Shown here piece after piece: positions 14,311 to 14,389 of a stretch of DNA of 14,389 nt. Under the pieces are notes generated by a model. That model saw only the letters and a program-made list of their open reading frames with translations, had not been told where the DNA came from and ran no database searches. Location: contig JAEWLN010000010.1 in assembly GCA_023457535.1 (NCBI GenBank), forward strand, positions 1 through 14,389, in the 5' to 3' direction. This DNA comes from Bacteroidota bacterium (GTDB lineage: Bacteria > Bacteroidota > Bacteroidia > Flavobacteriales > Flavobacteriaceae). The stretch's first letter is position 1, and each line of letters opens with the position of its first letter. Position numbers and translations under genes: made by a program.

Positions 14311-14389
14311 ATGTTACCAAATACCAATCCTACCACAACGGCCGCATGGGCAAAACTGCAGCAGCATTACGATACGATCAAGGATGTCC
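14311..14389 (+). CDS. pgi: Glucose-6-phosphate isomerase, N-terminal fragment (runs off window)
   Basis: The open frame from the ATG gives MLPNTNPTTTAAWAKLQQHY followed by DTIKDV. The N-P-T-x-T-x-A-W-x-K-L-x-x-H pattern is the usual beginning of bacterial glucose-6-phosphate isomerase, which interconverts glucose 6-phosphate and fructose 6-phosphate in glycolysis. Only 26 codons are inside the window, so no catalytic residue can be checked. The start is preceded by an A-rich stretch, as is common for this phylum. Confidence 0.85.
   Translation, partial: MLPNTNPTTTAAWAKLQQHYDTIKDV

Noticed and set aside
1..14389. Mobile element, defence system, CRISPR array or biosynthetic cluster
   Set aside because: I found no transposase, integrase, Cas, toxin-antitoxin, restriction or phage gene, no regularly spaced repeats and no tRNA; all large ORFs are recognisable housekeeping or catabolic genes or families of unknown function common in the phylum.

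Overview
The window is a stretch of ordinary chromosome from a member of the Bacteroidota, most likely Flavobacteriia or a close relative. Four things point there: the products (an LspA beginning IYIKTNF, a CCC-motif membrane protein, a DUF3108 protein, and an M23 lipoprotein carrying PHVCYRFWKNG); promoter boxes that fit the Bacteroidota TTTG / TAnnTTTG pattern rather than TTGACA / TATAAT; A-rich start regions with little Shine-Dalgarno sequence; and AT-rich intergenic DNA between coding regions of fairly balanced base composition (judged by eye). I see no transposase, integrase, tRNA, rRNA, CRISPR array or phage gene.

Layout. Positions 1-590 hold the 3' part of lspA. It runs tail-to-tail, with a 4-base stop-codon overlap, into a leftward pair: a DUF2071/YqjF protein (1882-1160) followed by 5-formyltetrahydrofolate cyclo-ligase (1150-587). 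A 220-base divergent gap then leads to uvrC (2103-3905). uvrC shares one base with a patatin/POTRA/beta-barrel outer-membrane protein (3905-6154). An APC-family amino-acid permease (6226-7863) has its own promoter and a strong intrinsic terminator.

The second half is dominated by aromatic amino-acid breakdown. hmgA (8096-9253), a CCC-motif membrane protein (9241-9723) and hpd (9732-10892) form a tight operon covering 4-hydroxyphenylpyruvate to homogentisate to maleylacetoacetate. After a 289-base gap come a DUF3108 exported protein (11182-11958), tryptophan 2,3-dioxygenase (11961-12893) and an M23 metallopeptidase lipoprotein (12900-14138), 2 and 6 bases apart. The first 26 codons of pgi close the window. 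No maleylacetoacetate isomerase, fumarylacetoacetase, phenylalanine hydroxylase or kynureninase is present, so both degradation routes must be completed elsewhere.

I found no clearly new multi-gene system. The most interesting signals are small: (i) a promoter-to-terminator unit at about 11002-11127 that could encode a roughly 110-nt RNA, with the next gene's promoter built into its terminator; (ii) a 21-codon ORF upstream of hmgA whose -7-like box leaves almost no leader, an arrangement also seen at uvrC; (iii) an M23 active site in which the usual HxH is HxC; and (iv) a membrane protein of unknown function embedded, with overlap, between the two tyrosine-degradation dioxygenases.
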